From NCBI GenBank assembly GCA_016081115.2, contig JABTTQ020003466.1, forward strand, positions 1 to 64,000: a stretch of 64,000 bases of DNA, read 5' to 3'. This document shows, in pieces, positions 11,092 through 23,200 of the stretch. A program made the translations under genes and the position numbers. This DNA comes from Rehmannia glutinosa (taxonomy: Eukaryota > Streptophyta > Magnoliopsida > Lamiales > Orobanchaceae). How positions within the stretch are numbered: the first letter of the stretch is position 1; each line of letters begins with the position of its first letter. The notes under the pieces are model-generated. The model saw only the letters and a program-made list of their open reading frames with translations, had not been told where the DNA came from and ran no database searches.

Positions 11092-11267
11092 TGATATATT
11101 GGAGGATTTAGAGGCGGCAAAGGGGGAGGCATTATCTTTAGTATCTCGGAGGGCGCCGAGTATTCAAAGTATTCAAGTCGATGAGGAGTCCAATGGAAAA
11201 AATATCTTTCATACAAGGTGTTTTGTCAATGGAAAGGTGTGTAGTGTCATTATAAATGGTGGAGTTG
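11092..11267 (+). pseudogene. CRM-like aspartic protease, first half
   Basis: Contains HTRCFVNGKVCSVIINGG at 11210-11262, the approach to the protease active site. The copia insertion at 11268 splits the domain in the middle of the active-site block. Reading on at 39170 gives SCTNVAST, so the joined block is the GGSCTNVAS type. The domain carries the variant active site used by this gypsy group rather than a plain DTG. One base seems missing at the join. Confidence 0.8.
11263..11267. repeat. Target site duplication of element 1, left copy (AGTTG)
   Basis: AGTTG directly precedes the TGTTGGG start of the 5' LTR and is repeated directly after the CCTACA end of the 3' LTR at 39170-39174. A 5-bp duplication is the normal mark of copia integrase. 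Confidence 0.95.
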
Positions 11268-12833
11268 TGTTGGGAAATTATTTTGTAGATTTTGATGAAT
11301 GCCATGCAAAACTTAGAATAGGGGTTAGCACCCCATCTTTTTGTTGTAAATTGAATTGTAATAGATAGGGTGGCCAAGTTAAGTCGGTATGCCTAAACAT
11401 GTAAGAAGACAATTGGAGACTAGAAGGAAGACTCGCGAGGCAAATTGAGTATGACAAAGAAGAGAAGACAGAACTCGATCAAGGTGCAAATTTGAGATAC
11501 AGGCGAGTGAAGTATCACTCAAGTCAACTCAAGATACCAAGTCTCAAGTTGAAGTGATGTAAGAGTCATCCATGATTGGAAGCCGACTCAAGTCACCTGG
11601 GGAAGTCAAGGAAATGCAATCAAGTCGAGATAATCAAAGAGATCCGCTTTTTAAGTCAAGAAAATTACTAAAACAAGTAATATCTCCATATCGCCTTTCT
11701 TAAAGTGCCTACCTTGCGTGCAAAAGGAATAAACCAATGGAAAGCATCGCACTGCGTGTCGTAACTCAAAAAGTCAAGAATCATTCATACAAGGAAATGT
11801 CAATTCCAAGGATCGCAACAAGACAAGCCAACGACCACAAGTGTTTTTGAAAATAAGCCTATCTCTTCAACGGGCAGATTTTCAAAAGAACACTATAAAA
11901 GGCCGAGGAATCTATTTGAGAAAGAAATTGGTTACCTTCACAATCGTAAATCAAATACGAGCAAGAAAAGAAATATCCGTAACCAAAAAATATTCTCAAG
12001 TCATTCAAGTTTAATCCTCAATCCTACATTACGGGAAGGAAATCAATCCAACACTCACCTGTGAAGGAAAGACAACTTCAATCGATTTGAAGAGGAAACA
12101 TTTGAAGAATCAAGGGTTTACATTCCACGGAGGATTGTAGGAAGGTTCAAGGTCGAACCGGGCCTCAAGTTTTTGGAGGGCTTCGTGATCAAATCCAAGA
12201 AGCTTGAGCAAGTGGGTCGTAGTAGCAAGCAGGCAATGCCTGTGAAGAAGTTTCGAGTCGCACGAGAAGCCGGGATTGCGTGACTGTGCATCTCCGATCG
12301 AGTCCCAAAGGATCAAGTCATCCGTGTGATCAAGACTTGTATCCGGGACCGTTAACCACTCAGTATCGATCAATACTTAGTGGATTCCTCCAGAGTTGGA
12401 GAAGAGAGGAGTAGAAGAATTACCCCATCTTGAACCTCTATAAAATCCTATTGTGTTATTTATATTTCAAAGACTTTAAATTCTCAGATCTTATTGTTAT
12501 ATCTGGCTGATAAATTTGCTATCCAATTGATAATCAACTGTGTGCTAAAACCAAGTATTAAAACAAACTTAACCAAATTCAAGGGTGTTAAGTCTTCCGC
12601 AAATAAAAATAAATCACAATCGAGTTAAGTCTTTAGTCAAAACAGTTGAATTACTTCTATCAACAGCTCACAGTCCATTGAGTGACTAACTCTATTTGAT
12701 TAACTAACTTAGCTGTCCATCAAGGACACAACTATGAAGTATTAACTCAATACTTAAAATGACTAATTTGAAAAGTTGGTAAGGTTTATTCAACCCCTTC
12801 TAAACCTTACACTCACACCCCTTGGGACCTACA
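11268..12833 (+). repeat. Element 1 5' LTR
   Basis: 1566 bp, TGTTGGG...CCTACA. Aligns over its length with 37588-39169 (same strand) and with 18181-19734 and 30826-32442 (opposite strand). A CTATAAAA box lies near 11893 in both plus-strand copies (ACACTATAAAAGGCC), a likely promoter. Small indels separate the copies. Confidence 0.95.
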
Positions 12834-12835
12834 AG

Positions 12836-12850
12836 TGGTATCGAGCGGTT
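12836..12850 (+). other. Element 1 primer binding site (Met tRNA type)
   Basis: TGGTATCGAGCGG starts two bases after the LTR. The plant consensus is TGGTATCAGAGC; the CAG is reduced to CG, as in the CRM-like primer site at 9684. Confidence 0.8.
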
Positions 12851-12961
12851 GGTTCATTGAGCCTTCCGCACCGGTTATCGAACTAGATCTCCAAATTTTT
12901 CAAAGTCCTGCTTTTAGTACTTAAGTTTTCAAAACTCTTTTTACCATCAAAAGTTATTATC

Positions 12962-14900
12962 ATGGAAGCAAATTTGACACGCATCCCTATGTTCACAATT
13001 GAAGAATTTGATGATTGAAAATTCAGATGCGTGCTCATCTATCAAAGATTGCATGATGAGATGTGGATAGTGATAGAGGATGGGCCAACGCAAATTTTAA
13101 AAGTGAACACTTGTAGGAGAGCCGCAATCGGAAGGTGAAGAGGATGTCGCTCCCTGCATCATGGTTGAAAACCAAGAGCCGAATGGACAAATGATGAAGA
13201 AAAGATATAACTTGGACAATGTGGCCAAGGACATTCTTTACAAAACCTGGACAAAGCTATGTTCAACAAAGTCAAATCATGCAAAACGGCTAAAGAAATG
13301 GGGACAAGCTAACATTGATTTGTGAAGGCTTAGAGCAAATCAAGGAAAATAAACTATCGGTTGTCGTACGTAAATTTGAGAATTTCAAAATGATCGCAGA
13401 GAGACCTCGATCAATTGGATGCTCGGTTCACGTAAATTACCAATGAGCTATCTGCACTTGGAAAAGAATATACACGAGCATGAAATGTGTATGAAGATTC
13501 TAAGAAGTCTCCGGTGAATGGGAAATGAAGGTCATGGCACTAAGACATTCCATGGACTGCCCAAGACATCCAACCATGAGCTATTCTCGATCTCAAAGCC
13601 TACGATTTGAGTGAGAAGAAAAGACCAAGAGGAGATAGTTGTGCCCAAAACAAACCGCTTCTAATTGTTAAGGATGGCAAGAGAGGTGAGGTCAAAGAAG
13701 TCATTGACCAAGAGGAAATAAACGATGGTTAAAAGGTTTAACAAGTTCTTCAATAAGAACTACAAGAGCAAGAAGGGCTAATCCTCCAGAAGACACTCGG
13801 CTCCCTCCAAGTCAAGGGAAGATAAGCCAACCAAGAGAACAGAGCATCAAAAATGAATATCAAAGGGCGACAATCCAAGAATGGAAAGAGTTTGATCAAA
13901 AGGTTGAAAATCTATCTCCGGAATCAGAGGCAACCAGGTCACTATGCCATTGATTGCCCATATCCCGTAGTCAACAAATACGGGAATGAAGAAGAAAGAA
14001 AGGTCTTTGAGAGAAAGAAGACAAGAAAAGAAAAAGGCAATGTTGGCCGAGATCTTTGAGACAAATGCAAGTCAAGAGACACATCTCGATTCGCAGAGAG
14101 TAAGCCGACTACTCAAGTGACTCAAGAAGAAGCCTTGATCCGTTTGATGGCCAAGGAACAAGACCAACTCGACCAAGAAGATGAGGTACACTCTAACTCA
14201 TCACACTCGGATTCTAGTGATAGTGATCATGACACACACACTTCATCACCCACTCGATCTTTATGATTCATTAGCAAAATGATGAAAGATTTTGAACACA
14301 TTAAATCCTCACACACACTACTAAATGAGGAAAACGACTACTCAAGAGCCAAAACTCACGGTGACTAAGGAGCCGAGTACTCTAAGTCAAATATAGCCGA
14401 TGAGAATGAAAGTCTAAAGATCGAAAATCTTAAGCTAATAAAGCGAGTAAATAGCCGCTTTATAGAAAAGAGGGAAAATGACCTCAAAATGTGATTGCCT
14501 CATTCACTAAGGCATCTAAATCATTGGATGATCTTATTATGAGTCAAAGAGAATGTGGAGACAAGACAGCTTAGGATTTAATTCCTCTCTTTATGTCAAG
14601 CTCCAAAAGTGATTTTGGAAAAATGATCTTCAAGCAATGAAGTATCTCAAAAATCCATAACTCCAAATGGTGGACACACATTCATTCCAAAGCACAATTA
14701 CAAGCAAATTGGCGTTGGTTATAAAGGAAAAGGAAAACCGCCATTGAGTGTCTTTGAGAAGACAAGTGAGAAGAAATCCACCGAGTTCCTCGGCAAACTC
14801 CAAACAGGAATACTCAGTAAAGAAGAAACAGAGCTACCAAAACCTCTTAAGTTCTATAAAAGAAATACATATGAAGGTAATGGTAGAAAGCACCAAGCCA
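12962..14900 (+). pseudogene. Element 1 Gag (copia, UBN2 type), heavily frameshifted
   Basis: Starts at ATG 12962 (MEANLTRIP, same start as in element 2 at 30701). IYQRLHDEMWIVIEDGP follows, then the UBN2-like core around 13200-13620 (DILYKTLDKAMFNKVKS, EWEMKVMALRHSMDCPRH in shifting frames). The zinc knuckle is at about 13925-13965: RQPGHYAIDCPYP is present, but the first cysteine is lost in this copy. The rest is a long polar, K/E-rich spacer with NYDYGTNRW-like sequence at its end (about 15145). No continuous frame longer than 80 codons remains. Confidence 0.8.
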
Positions 14901-15280
14901 AGTGATTGAATAATGTGAACTATCAGCAAAGACCATGGAATATAAGCCCAAATGGCAAAGGCCTAGAACTCAAGAAAGGCCATTCCAAAGGTATAAGAGC
15001 TTTCATCAAGACACATATGCACCTAGGCACTACACTGAGACATCACAACTACCCAAAGAAGGCAATTGCTAAAACACATACACAGCATACGACAAAGAGA
15101 CAGATGATGTATGAACCTGTGAGCCCCAAGCCAATTTGCCAAAATTAATTATGATTATGGGACTAATAGATGGCAACCCCTAAGAGTCAAATCATTTGGC
15201 TATAGGTTGGTTGGACCATCTTACAACACTAACCCCTCAGACCCGCAGACAAGTATGGGCACCTAAAACTTAATTTCTTG

Positions 15281-15880
15281 ATTGCAGGGTTCAAGGAACA
15301 AATGAGTGCCAACATTTGTGATTTCTAATACATTTTTCTTGATGGATAGTGGGTTTCCGCATATTACGACAGAAACAAGAAAAATCTGTCAAAATTCAAA
15401 GTCGAGGTGCAAAGTCATATTTGGAGGAAATGAAGCTCCGGGGAGAAATAAGAGGCATTCGATCCATCAAGAAAATGGATTAGAAATCACGAGATGTTGC
15501 ATATGTTGAAGGACTCAACTTCAACTTACAAGATCACCAACTCGTGACAAGTGGTTATAATGTTGGATTTAACATGGGTGTATGCCAAATCAATGATATC
15601 AATCAAATGAAGTTGTGTTGCAAGGATGCGACAAAAAGAACATGTATGTCGTGGATTGGTTAATCGCAACACCAAGCACTGTCTATTAGCAAAGAGACAA
15701 TCAATCAAGTTGGCCGTGGGCACAAAAAGTGAGTCACCCGAATTTCAAAACGATTAACAAGCTTGCAAGCGCAATCTTGTGGAAGGACTTCCGTTTCGAT
15801 GATACAAGAAGGAGAGTATATGTGACGCATGTCGAAGGAAAACAAATCAAATCATCATTCAAAGAAAAGACATGTCCATC
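15281..15880 (+). pseudogene. Element 1 copia protease and gag-pre-integrase remnant
   Basis: LMDSGF (about 15340) is the protease active-site DSG; element 2 has the better-preserved WYMDSGVSGHMTE at the matching place. After frameshifts, MSHPNFKTINKLASAILWK (15729 onward) and VTHVEGKQIKSSFK are the gag-pre-integrase region that includes the zinc-binding part of integrase, with its cysteines damaged. No continuous frame. Confidence 0.75.
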
Positions 15881-16720
15881 TTCAACAAGAATATCAGATT
15901 CGCTACATATGGATCTATTTGGTCCAATTGAACCCCCAAGCATAAGTGGAACGAAATACACCTTGGTGGTAGTAGATGACTATTCAAGATATACATGGAC
16001 AATATTCATGTGTAAGAAAGAAACTCACTGAAACTACCACAATCGATGAAGAGGATTCAAAAATGAGAAAAGTCAAACCATTATCAAAATAAGATCCGAT
16101 AGAGGAATTGAGTTTGTCAATGGTATAATAACTCAATATTGTATAGAAAATGGTATTGGTCATGAATTGTCTGCGGCAAAGGACTCCACAACAGAATGGA
16201 GTTGGAGCAAAGAAGGAATATAACTCTCAAAAAGAAGAAGACCATCTTAGTGACGGTAGGGCTACCTAAAAGATTTTGGGCCGATCAATAAACACAAAGA
16301 TGCTATACTCAAAATAGATGCATGATAAATGACAATCGACAAAGACTCCCTATGAGATTTAGATAGGAGAAAGCCAAGTGTTGCATATTTTAGAATATTT
16401 GGATGCAAATGCTTCATCCATAACAATGCAAAGATAATTTAAATGCTTTTGATGCTAAAGTCGATTTGAAGGTATTTTCTTGGGATACTCAAATAAAAAG
16501 CAAAGCCTACAGAGAGTACTCAACAAGAGGATTATGGTTACGTGAGGAATCCATTCATGTGGTGTTTGATGAGCCAAATGTAAATGGAGAAGACATTGAA
16601 GAGTCGGTGATAAGTCAATCAATCAACCATGCGTAAGAGTCCCCTTTGAAAAGTTTGCCGGGAATTATAAACCCGGATGAAGATGAGATAGCCGAGTCTC
16701 AAAAACAGTGGAAAATCGCA
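15881..16720 (+). pseudogene. Element 1 copia integrase core remnant
   Basis: LHMDLFGP (15905) supplies the first catalytic aspartate and VVVDDYSRYTW follows. RSDRGIEFVNG (about 16090) has the second aspartate. The third block reads QNGVGAKKEY instead of the usual QNGVVERKN near 16192, so the glutamate is lost or frameshifted. Downstream, FRIFGCKCFIHN-like sequence (about 16392) and a FDEPNVNGEDIEESV stretch (16567) match element 2. Confidence 0.8.
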
Positions 16721-16819
16721 ACTAAGAGATGACGAAATGATCAAAGCAACATAGCCGCAAGACGATCGAATCCAGCTAACTTACTCCAACTGATGTAAGA
16801 TGGCCGAGAGACCATCCAC

Positions 16820-17900
16820 GGAATGTCATTGGAGATGTAAGAGAAGGTGTCAAACAAGATCCAGAACTCAATAAAGCAATGTTCACCGCTTCATCTCACA
16901 AATAGAGCCTAAAGATGTGTCACAAGCACTGGATGACACACATTGATTCAAGCCATGCAAGAAGAGCTAAATCGTTTGAAAGAAATAAAGTGTGGAATCG
17001 GTTCAAAGACCTACCCATCAAAATGTTATCGCACTAAATGGGTATTCAAACAAGATGAATGAGGAAGGTTCCGCGGGTGGTAAGAAACAAAGCAAGATTG
17101 GTAGCCAAAGGATATTGCCAAGAAAAAGGAATAGATTTTGATGAAACTTTTGCTCCTATGGCAAGATTGGAAGCCATAAGGATGTTTCTTGCCTATGCAC
17201 TCTCACAAGAACTTTATTGTATATCAAATGGATGTAAAGAGTGCATTCCTTAATGGTTTATTGGAAGAAGAAGTATATGTTGAACAACCTCCAGGATTTG
17301 AGCAGAAGATTCTTGGAGATAAGGTATACAAACTCAAGAAAGCTCTATATGGATTGAAACAGCACCCGAGCATGGTATGACACATTATCACAATTCATGA
17401 TCGAGAATGGATTCACAAAAGGAAAAGTGGATAGAACACTCTTCAGAATTCAAGACAGAAGAGCATATCGCTTGTTCAAATATATGTGGATGACATCATT
17501 TTTGGATCCACAAACAAAGAGTCAGGTGTGATAAATTTTCAAACCTCATGCAAAGCAAATTCGAAATGAGCATGATGGGAGAGCCGACATTCTTCCTCGA
17601 CTCCAAGTGAAACAGTGAAGGATGGAACCTTCATAAGTCGACAAAATACACCAGAGATTTAATGAAGAAATTTGGTATGGAAGAGAAGTCTTCGTGAAAA
17701 TACCAATGAATACATCATCAAAATGGATATTGCGGATGGCAAACAGTAGATCAAACAAGATACATAAAGACTTATGGATCATTGCTCTATCTCACAACAA
17801 GCGGGCGACATCCCCTTTGTTGTAGGTGTATGTGCAAGATTTCAATCGCTCCAAAAGAAAGCCACATGATCGCAAATGCAAGAGAATCTTGAGATATTTG
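16820..17900 (+). pseudogene. Element 1 copia reverse transcriptase remnant
   Basis: ARLVAKGYCQEKGIDFDETF lies at 17091-17150 and QMDVKSAFLNGLLEEEVYVE at about 17225-17285. GFEQKILGDKVYKLKKALYG follows, and IYVDDIIFGS at about 17480 contains the catalytic YVDD. The sequence between (AYALSQE versus the AYAxHKN of relatives) is disturbed at a CAGCT site. Order and motifs are those of Ty1/copia RT. Confidence 0.88.
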
Positions 17901-18180
17901 AAAGGAAGCAAGAAGTCGCGCTTATGGTATCCAAAGGAAGGTGGATTCAAGCTAATTGGTTACTCGACTTTGACTATGATGGATGTAGAGTTGACGGGAA
18001 GAGTACCTCAGGCACATGTCAAATGCTTGGAAATAGGATAATTTCTGGTTTAGCAAGAAGCAAAATTCAATAGCTACCTCACCGGTGACGAGAATACATA
18101 GTCATGGCAAATTGTTGTGCCCAAGTCTTATGGATGAGACAAGTGAGAGACTATGAAGTTGAAGAAAAGGAAATTCCAAT
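17901..18180 (+). pseudogene. Element 1 RNase H, first part
   Basis: RYLKGSKKSRLWYPKEGGFK and the following YSTLTMMDVELTGR / SGTCQMLG blocks match the copia RNase H (DxDWAG...STSG) in shifting frames. The domain stops at KEIPI (18176), where element 2 is inserted, and resumes at 32448 as MCDNTSAI. Confidence 0.85.
18176..18180. repeat. Target site duplication of element 2, left copy (CCAAT)
   Basis: CCAAT precedes the left LTR end and is repeated at 32443-32447. The uninterrupted sequence at this point is visible in element 2 itself (minus strand near 25460), which confirms the join. Confidence 0.95.
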
Positions 18181-19734
18181 TGTAGGTCCCAAGGGTGTGA
18201 GTGTAAGGTTTAGAAGGGGGTTGAATAAACCTTACCAACTTTTCAAATTAGTCCTTTTAAGTATTCGAGTTAATACTTCACATTGTGTCCTTGATGGACA
18301 ACTAAGTTAGTTAATCAACAGAGTTAGTCACTCAACAATGCTCGACCGTTGATAGAGTAATTCAAATTGCTTTGACTAAAGACTTAACTCGACCGTGATT
18401 TGTTTTTTGGAAGACTTAACACCCTTGAATTTGGTTAAGTTTGTTTTAATACTTGGTTTTAGCACACACGATTGATTATCAATTGGATAGCAAATTTATC
18501 GTGAGATATAACAATAAGATGCGAGAATTTAAAGTCTTTGAAATATAAATAACACAATAGATTTTATAGAGGTTCAAGATGGGGTAATTCTTCTACTCCT
18601 CTCTTCTCCAACTCCCCGGAGGAATCCACTAAGTATTGATCAAGATACGAGTGGTTAACAGTCGGATACAAGTCTTGATCACACGGTGACTTGATCCTTT
18701 GGGACTCACCGGGGAGATGCCTTGGTCACGCAGCTTGGCTCTCGCACGACTCAACTTCTTCTTCACAGATACCGCTTCCTACTACAACCCACTTGCTCAA
18801 GCTTCTTGGATTTGATCATGAAGCCCTCCAAAAAAAAAACTTGAGACTAGTTCGACCTTGAACCTTTCTACAATCCTCCGTGGAATGTAGACCCCTTGAT
18901 ACTTCAAAAATTTCCTCTTCAACCGATTGAAGTTATCTTTCCTTCACAGGTGAGTGTTGGATTAATTTTCTTCGTAATGTAGCTTGAGGATTGATCTTAA
19001 ATGATTTGAGAATATATTAGGTTGATTCGATGTTTGCTCGAATGTTCGTGGTTCAGGTAACCTTCTCTCAGAGTTATTCCTCAGCCTTTTATAGTGATCT
19101 TTCAAAAATCTGCCCGTTGAAGAGATAGGCTTATTTTTTTTTTGAAAGTCACTTGTGGTCGTTGGCTTGTCTTGTTGCGATCCTTGAAATTGCCACTTCC
19201 TCGTATGAATTGTTCTTGACTTTTCGAGTTCGACATGGTGCAGTGCTTCCCATTGGTTTATTTTTTTGCACGCTCGAACCGAGCACTTCAAGAAAGGTAG
19301 TATGGAGCTATTACTTGTTTAAGTAATTCTCTTGATTTCTGTGCAACGGATCTCTTTCAGTTGTCTTGACTTGACTGCATTTTCTTAACATCCCCAGGTG
19401 ACTTTGAGTCAGCTTCCAATCATTTGATGACTTTTCTGTTACTTCAACCTTGAGACTTGGTTGTCTTGAGTTAACTTGACTGATACTTTACTCAGCTGCA
19501 TCTCGATTGCACCTTGATCGAGTTCCCGTCTTTTTTCTTTGTTATACTCACGTGCCTCGCAATGAGTCTTTCTAGTCTCCGGTTGTCTTCTTACATGTTT
19601 AGGCATAGCCGACTTAACTCACTTGACCAACCCTATTTATTACAATTCAATTTACAACAAAAAGATGGGGTGCCAACTTCCTATTCTAAGTTTTGCATGG
19701 CATTCATCAAAATCTACAAAATAATTTCCCAACA
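18181..19734 (-). repeat. Element 2 3' LTR (left end)
   Basis: 1554 bp; plus-strand ends TGTAGG...CCCAACA. Reverse-complement match to both element 1 LTRs and direct match to 30826-32442. The inner edge at 19734 abuts the PPT, which identifies it as the 3' LTR of a minus-strand element. Confidence 0.95.
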
Positions 19735-19748
19735 ATTTCCCCTTTTTG
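19735..19748 (-). other. Element 2 polypurine tract
   Basis: Minus strand AAAAAGGGGAAAT lies directly against the 3' LTR, the primer for plus-strand synthesis. The preceding GATGATGCC is shared with element 1. Confidence 0.9.
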
Positions 19749-20239
19749 ATGATGCCAAAACTTAAAATATCCATACAATTATTTAACAGCAAAGATACAT
19801 ACGAGACAAATGTAGAAACACAGAATGTATGTTTAGAATCGATCTTTTATTGATCATAACATCTTTGTTCTTTACATAGCTGTTTTGAGTGTATCGAGCT
19901 TAAGTCCAAAACAAAAGTGTATCGAGCTTAAACGGGGCTTAGACTAACCATGTTGTTCTATATCTACTCACGTCATGGACATTGCATAATTTTATTCAAT
20001 GTACGTAAAACTTACATAAAGTGTATTTACATAGTAAAATACATGAAGGGTGGACAACAACACTTCACCTCCTTCGCTCCTTCTTCTATCTTCTTCACTT
20101 TGTCATCTTCGACCTTTTCCTTTTTTCTTCTCATCTTGGTGCCTTCTTTTTCTCATACGCTTCCAGGCGACTTCATCTCTTCTTAGTCTCTCTTGTCTTT
20201 CCTCCCATAGCTGAGTTTGTCTTTTATTTTCTTATTCAA
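19749..20239 (-). other. Element 2 3' untranslated region
   Basis: No gene recognised. It matches element 1 at about 37165-37573 in reverse complement, including a TGTATTTACATAGT stretch and two copies of TCGAGCTTAA (19884-19935). Confidence 0.6.
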
Positions 20240-23200
20240 TTCTCTTCACATACTCAAGATTGTTCTTAGCCACTTGCAGATTGGCTACTTCGTCAAATCG
20301 CCCCAATAGATCCCCCTCCTTTCTTGCCGGATCTATGTACTCAATGTTTTGGGCGGAGTTCTAGGTCCGAAACCTCTTCCTCCGCCATCGCTTCTTCCTC
20401 TCCTCTTTCGGGCGTGTGTTGTCTTGGGGCCTTCTTTTTCCCAATTTGAGTGACTAGCAGAGTGACCACAGCAGAGCGACCGGTGGTTTTGTTTGCGTGT
20501 CGCCTTCTTCACATAGTGTGAGACCCTTTCCCAAGATACAAGTCCTAAGCTTGAGCCATAGACATATTTGCGAAGTAACCTTGGATGCGAGCGGCGTCTT
20601 AAATTCATCAACGAGATATTGGCTCGCTCCGGCATCGAAATGGCATAGGTGTCTCAATCTTGGAATGCCTCCATGTTGTTTCGTAATATCCATAACTCGA
20701 GCATTCATTCTTCCTTCCACTTCTCCATCCCTCGCTTCAACTGTCTTTCTCTTTTCGGCCCATTGGTACAAAGAGTGTTGGGAGTGGAAATCCTTCGGGA
20801 GTTTTTGATAATATCATTTGTGACAAGACCTTGTTGGGGGTTTTTGCAATCATCAAGGTCACATCTTTCAAGCCTTCCCCTCAACGGACTTCCCTTTCTT
20901 TCTCTCTTATTATCGCCTCAAATTTGTCTTTCCTTCACCGCTTCCTTCCTTCCGCCCGACCGGATCCTTCGGCGCCTTTAGGTATTCCTCTTCCCCTTTT
21001 TGGCATCATCAAAGGAGAGAGGAACCCCCGAAACAAGCTAGCAAGCAAGAAGTTGAGTCGATGATAGTTGAGTTCTGCCGTCAATCTGCTGCGGAGTAAG
21101 TTGCACGAAACTCGAGTGAGTGGCGTTGGATTCACTGCTACCAACTTCATCTCAGCCATGAGGAGATCGAATTTTCGATCCATATTCTCTTCCACACGCA
21201 GAGCTCGTTTTTATTATGTTCATGCGGCGATTTTATCTCTCGTAGTATGAGATTCATGCATTTGTTCAATGTGCTCTTGCAATTTTGTCTTTGCAACAAA
21301 GATTCTCACCGGACCAACAACTTGTTGAACAATGTTCGAAATATCGAGCTTGTTCCACACGCATTGTTTGTTGTTGTTGCCACCACTCCGGATCCCGACT
21401 ATGATGCCTCTCAAATCGCGGTGAGGTTGGCGTCCCCGTTATCCACTCATGTCCGGCCGAGGCCTGGTGCCTCTCCATCCGTTCAATCTCGGCAAATAGG
21501 GCTTTGAATACCTCCCGAACTTCATTTGCTTCTCCTCTATTTGGTGACGCCAAGCAGAGTCAAAGTCATAGTTATTGGAACAATGGTGTACGATGGAATG
21601 ACAGATCGGTCGTGGAAGCGCTCGCAATCTTTGTCTCGATTCTTGGGGAGGTCACGTACCTCCAGAGAGAAGGGAAATGATTCTATGAAAGAATCATCAC
21701 GTGCAAATCGGAATTTGTTCAATTATAAGTGGTGCTCGTGAAGTTCCTTGTGAGTCGAACTGCTGCAGCTTGGGGAGCCCGAGCAGTGGACTGTTTCGTT
21801 GGGGTCTCATTTGTGAAGTCGACCCAGCTTGCCGAGCCTCATTGTCTCTCAACCTTCGTCGGTCTCATTGGTTTTTCCAAATGAGTTGGATCGGTCCTCG
21901 GCCTTATCATAACCGTCATCGGACGATGATGAGATTTCCATGGGTGGCTCAACATCAAAGGTGAATGTTTGGCGAGTAGTCTTGAGGTCGACTTACTCGT
22001 GGTTGGAACATCCTCACTAAGTCTTTGGGATCGATCACGGGGATGACTCAACTTCATCGTCTCCTTCCAATCCCGGAAAGGTTACATCAGATTATCCGGG
22101 AATCGTGAAGAGCACTTATCTCCTTTTCTCGATGGATCAATGATAGCAGGAGGGATGTTCGTGCTTCCGCTTTTTACCCGGAAGTCTCAACCTCCCGTTG
22201 GCCTTCATTACCTCCCGCGGTCTCAATCGTAGCGAGGCCTTGGACATCCCTTTCGACAAAGTGTCTTTGTCTTGGGGTCTTCGAGGTGGCATCCATTGGA
22301 GTCTCAACTCCATGGATTGCACTTTCATCGCCCAGTATTAACTCCCGGGCGGTTCCTTCCTCGTGCCTGCATTAGAAAGCGTCATTAGCCTGGCAGAGCG
22401 ATTGCACTTCGGTGAGATCACAATCTTCGAGCCTCGTCGATGACAACTTGCTTTGTGTATTCTGTGATTGATCCTTCTCCACTTCGCCTCCTAGATTCAT
22501 TGTGGAGTCATTTGCAGCAACCTCCGACCTGCTGCGGTGGAGGAGTTTCCCACCGGTGGCATACCAACCGGTGAGTGACTTGGAGTGGGGTCACTCGTCT
22601 CCGGACTCATTTGTTCCCACCGAGTATTCGGTCGTTGGGACAGTGGTAAGACACCTTCATTAGGGGTTGGCTTGATTGGGGTCCCCACACTCCCGTTTCA
22701 TCGCCGATTCCTTAAAACCTTCCTCTCGAATGAGCAGGGGGAAGTGGTGGCGGCCAGACAGCAGTGGCAATATCTTTGCACCACTCCCATTGGGTCTATC
22801 TCGGTGTGATTTGGAGGACTCTCCGGTCCCTCAATCATTCTTTGCTCATGAAGGATTCGGACTCTTGCATTGCTTCTTTGATTTTGCAACTCTTCTCGCG
22901 GGCAAAGAATAGGTCCAGATCCTCATCACTTTCTCGATAGGACATCAAGGTGAGGTGTGTATGATCGGTGGTGCCGGTGAGAGGGCAGATGTTGGCCTTC
23001 TCACGTGCTCTCGTCCTCAGTGCTTTAGCCCGTTCATTTTCTTTTTCGAATCTGCAGTATATTGATGCAATTATCCTCATCAAGGGCTTGCGAAAGACTG
23101 TGTCCACCTCAAGAAACCTCGAAGAGTTCTTCTTCCTCAAAGAATGAACTCGGATTTTCAAAATGTACTCTAGATAGGCTCACTTCCATTTTCTCCACTC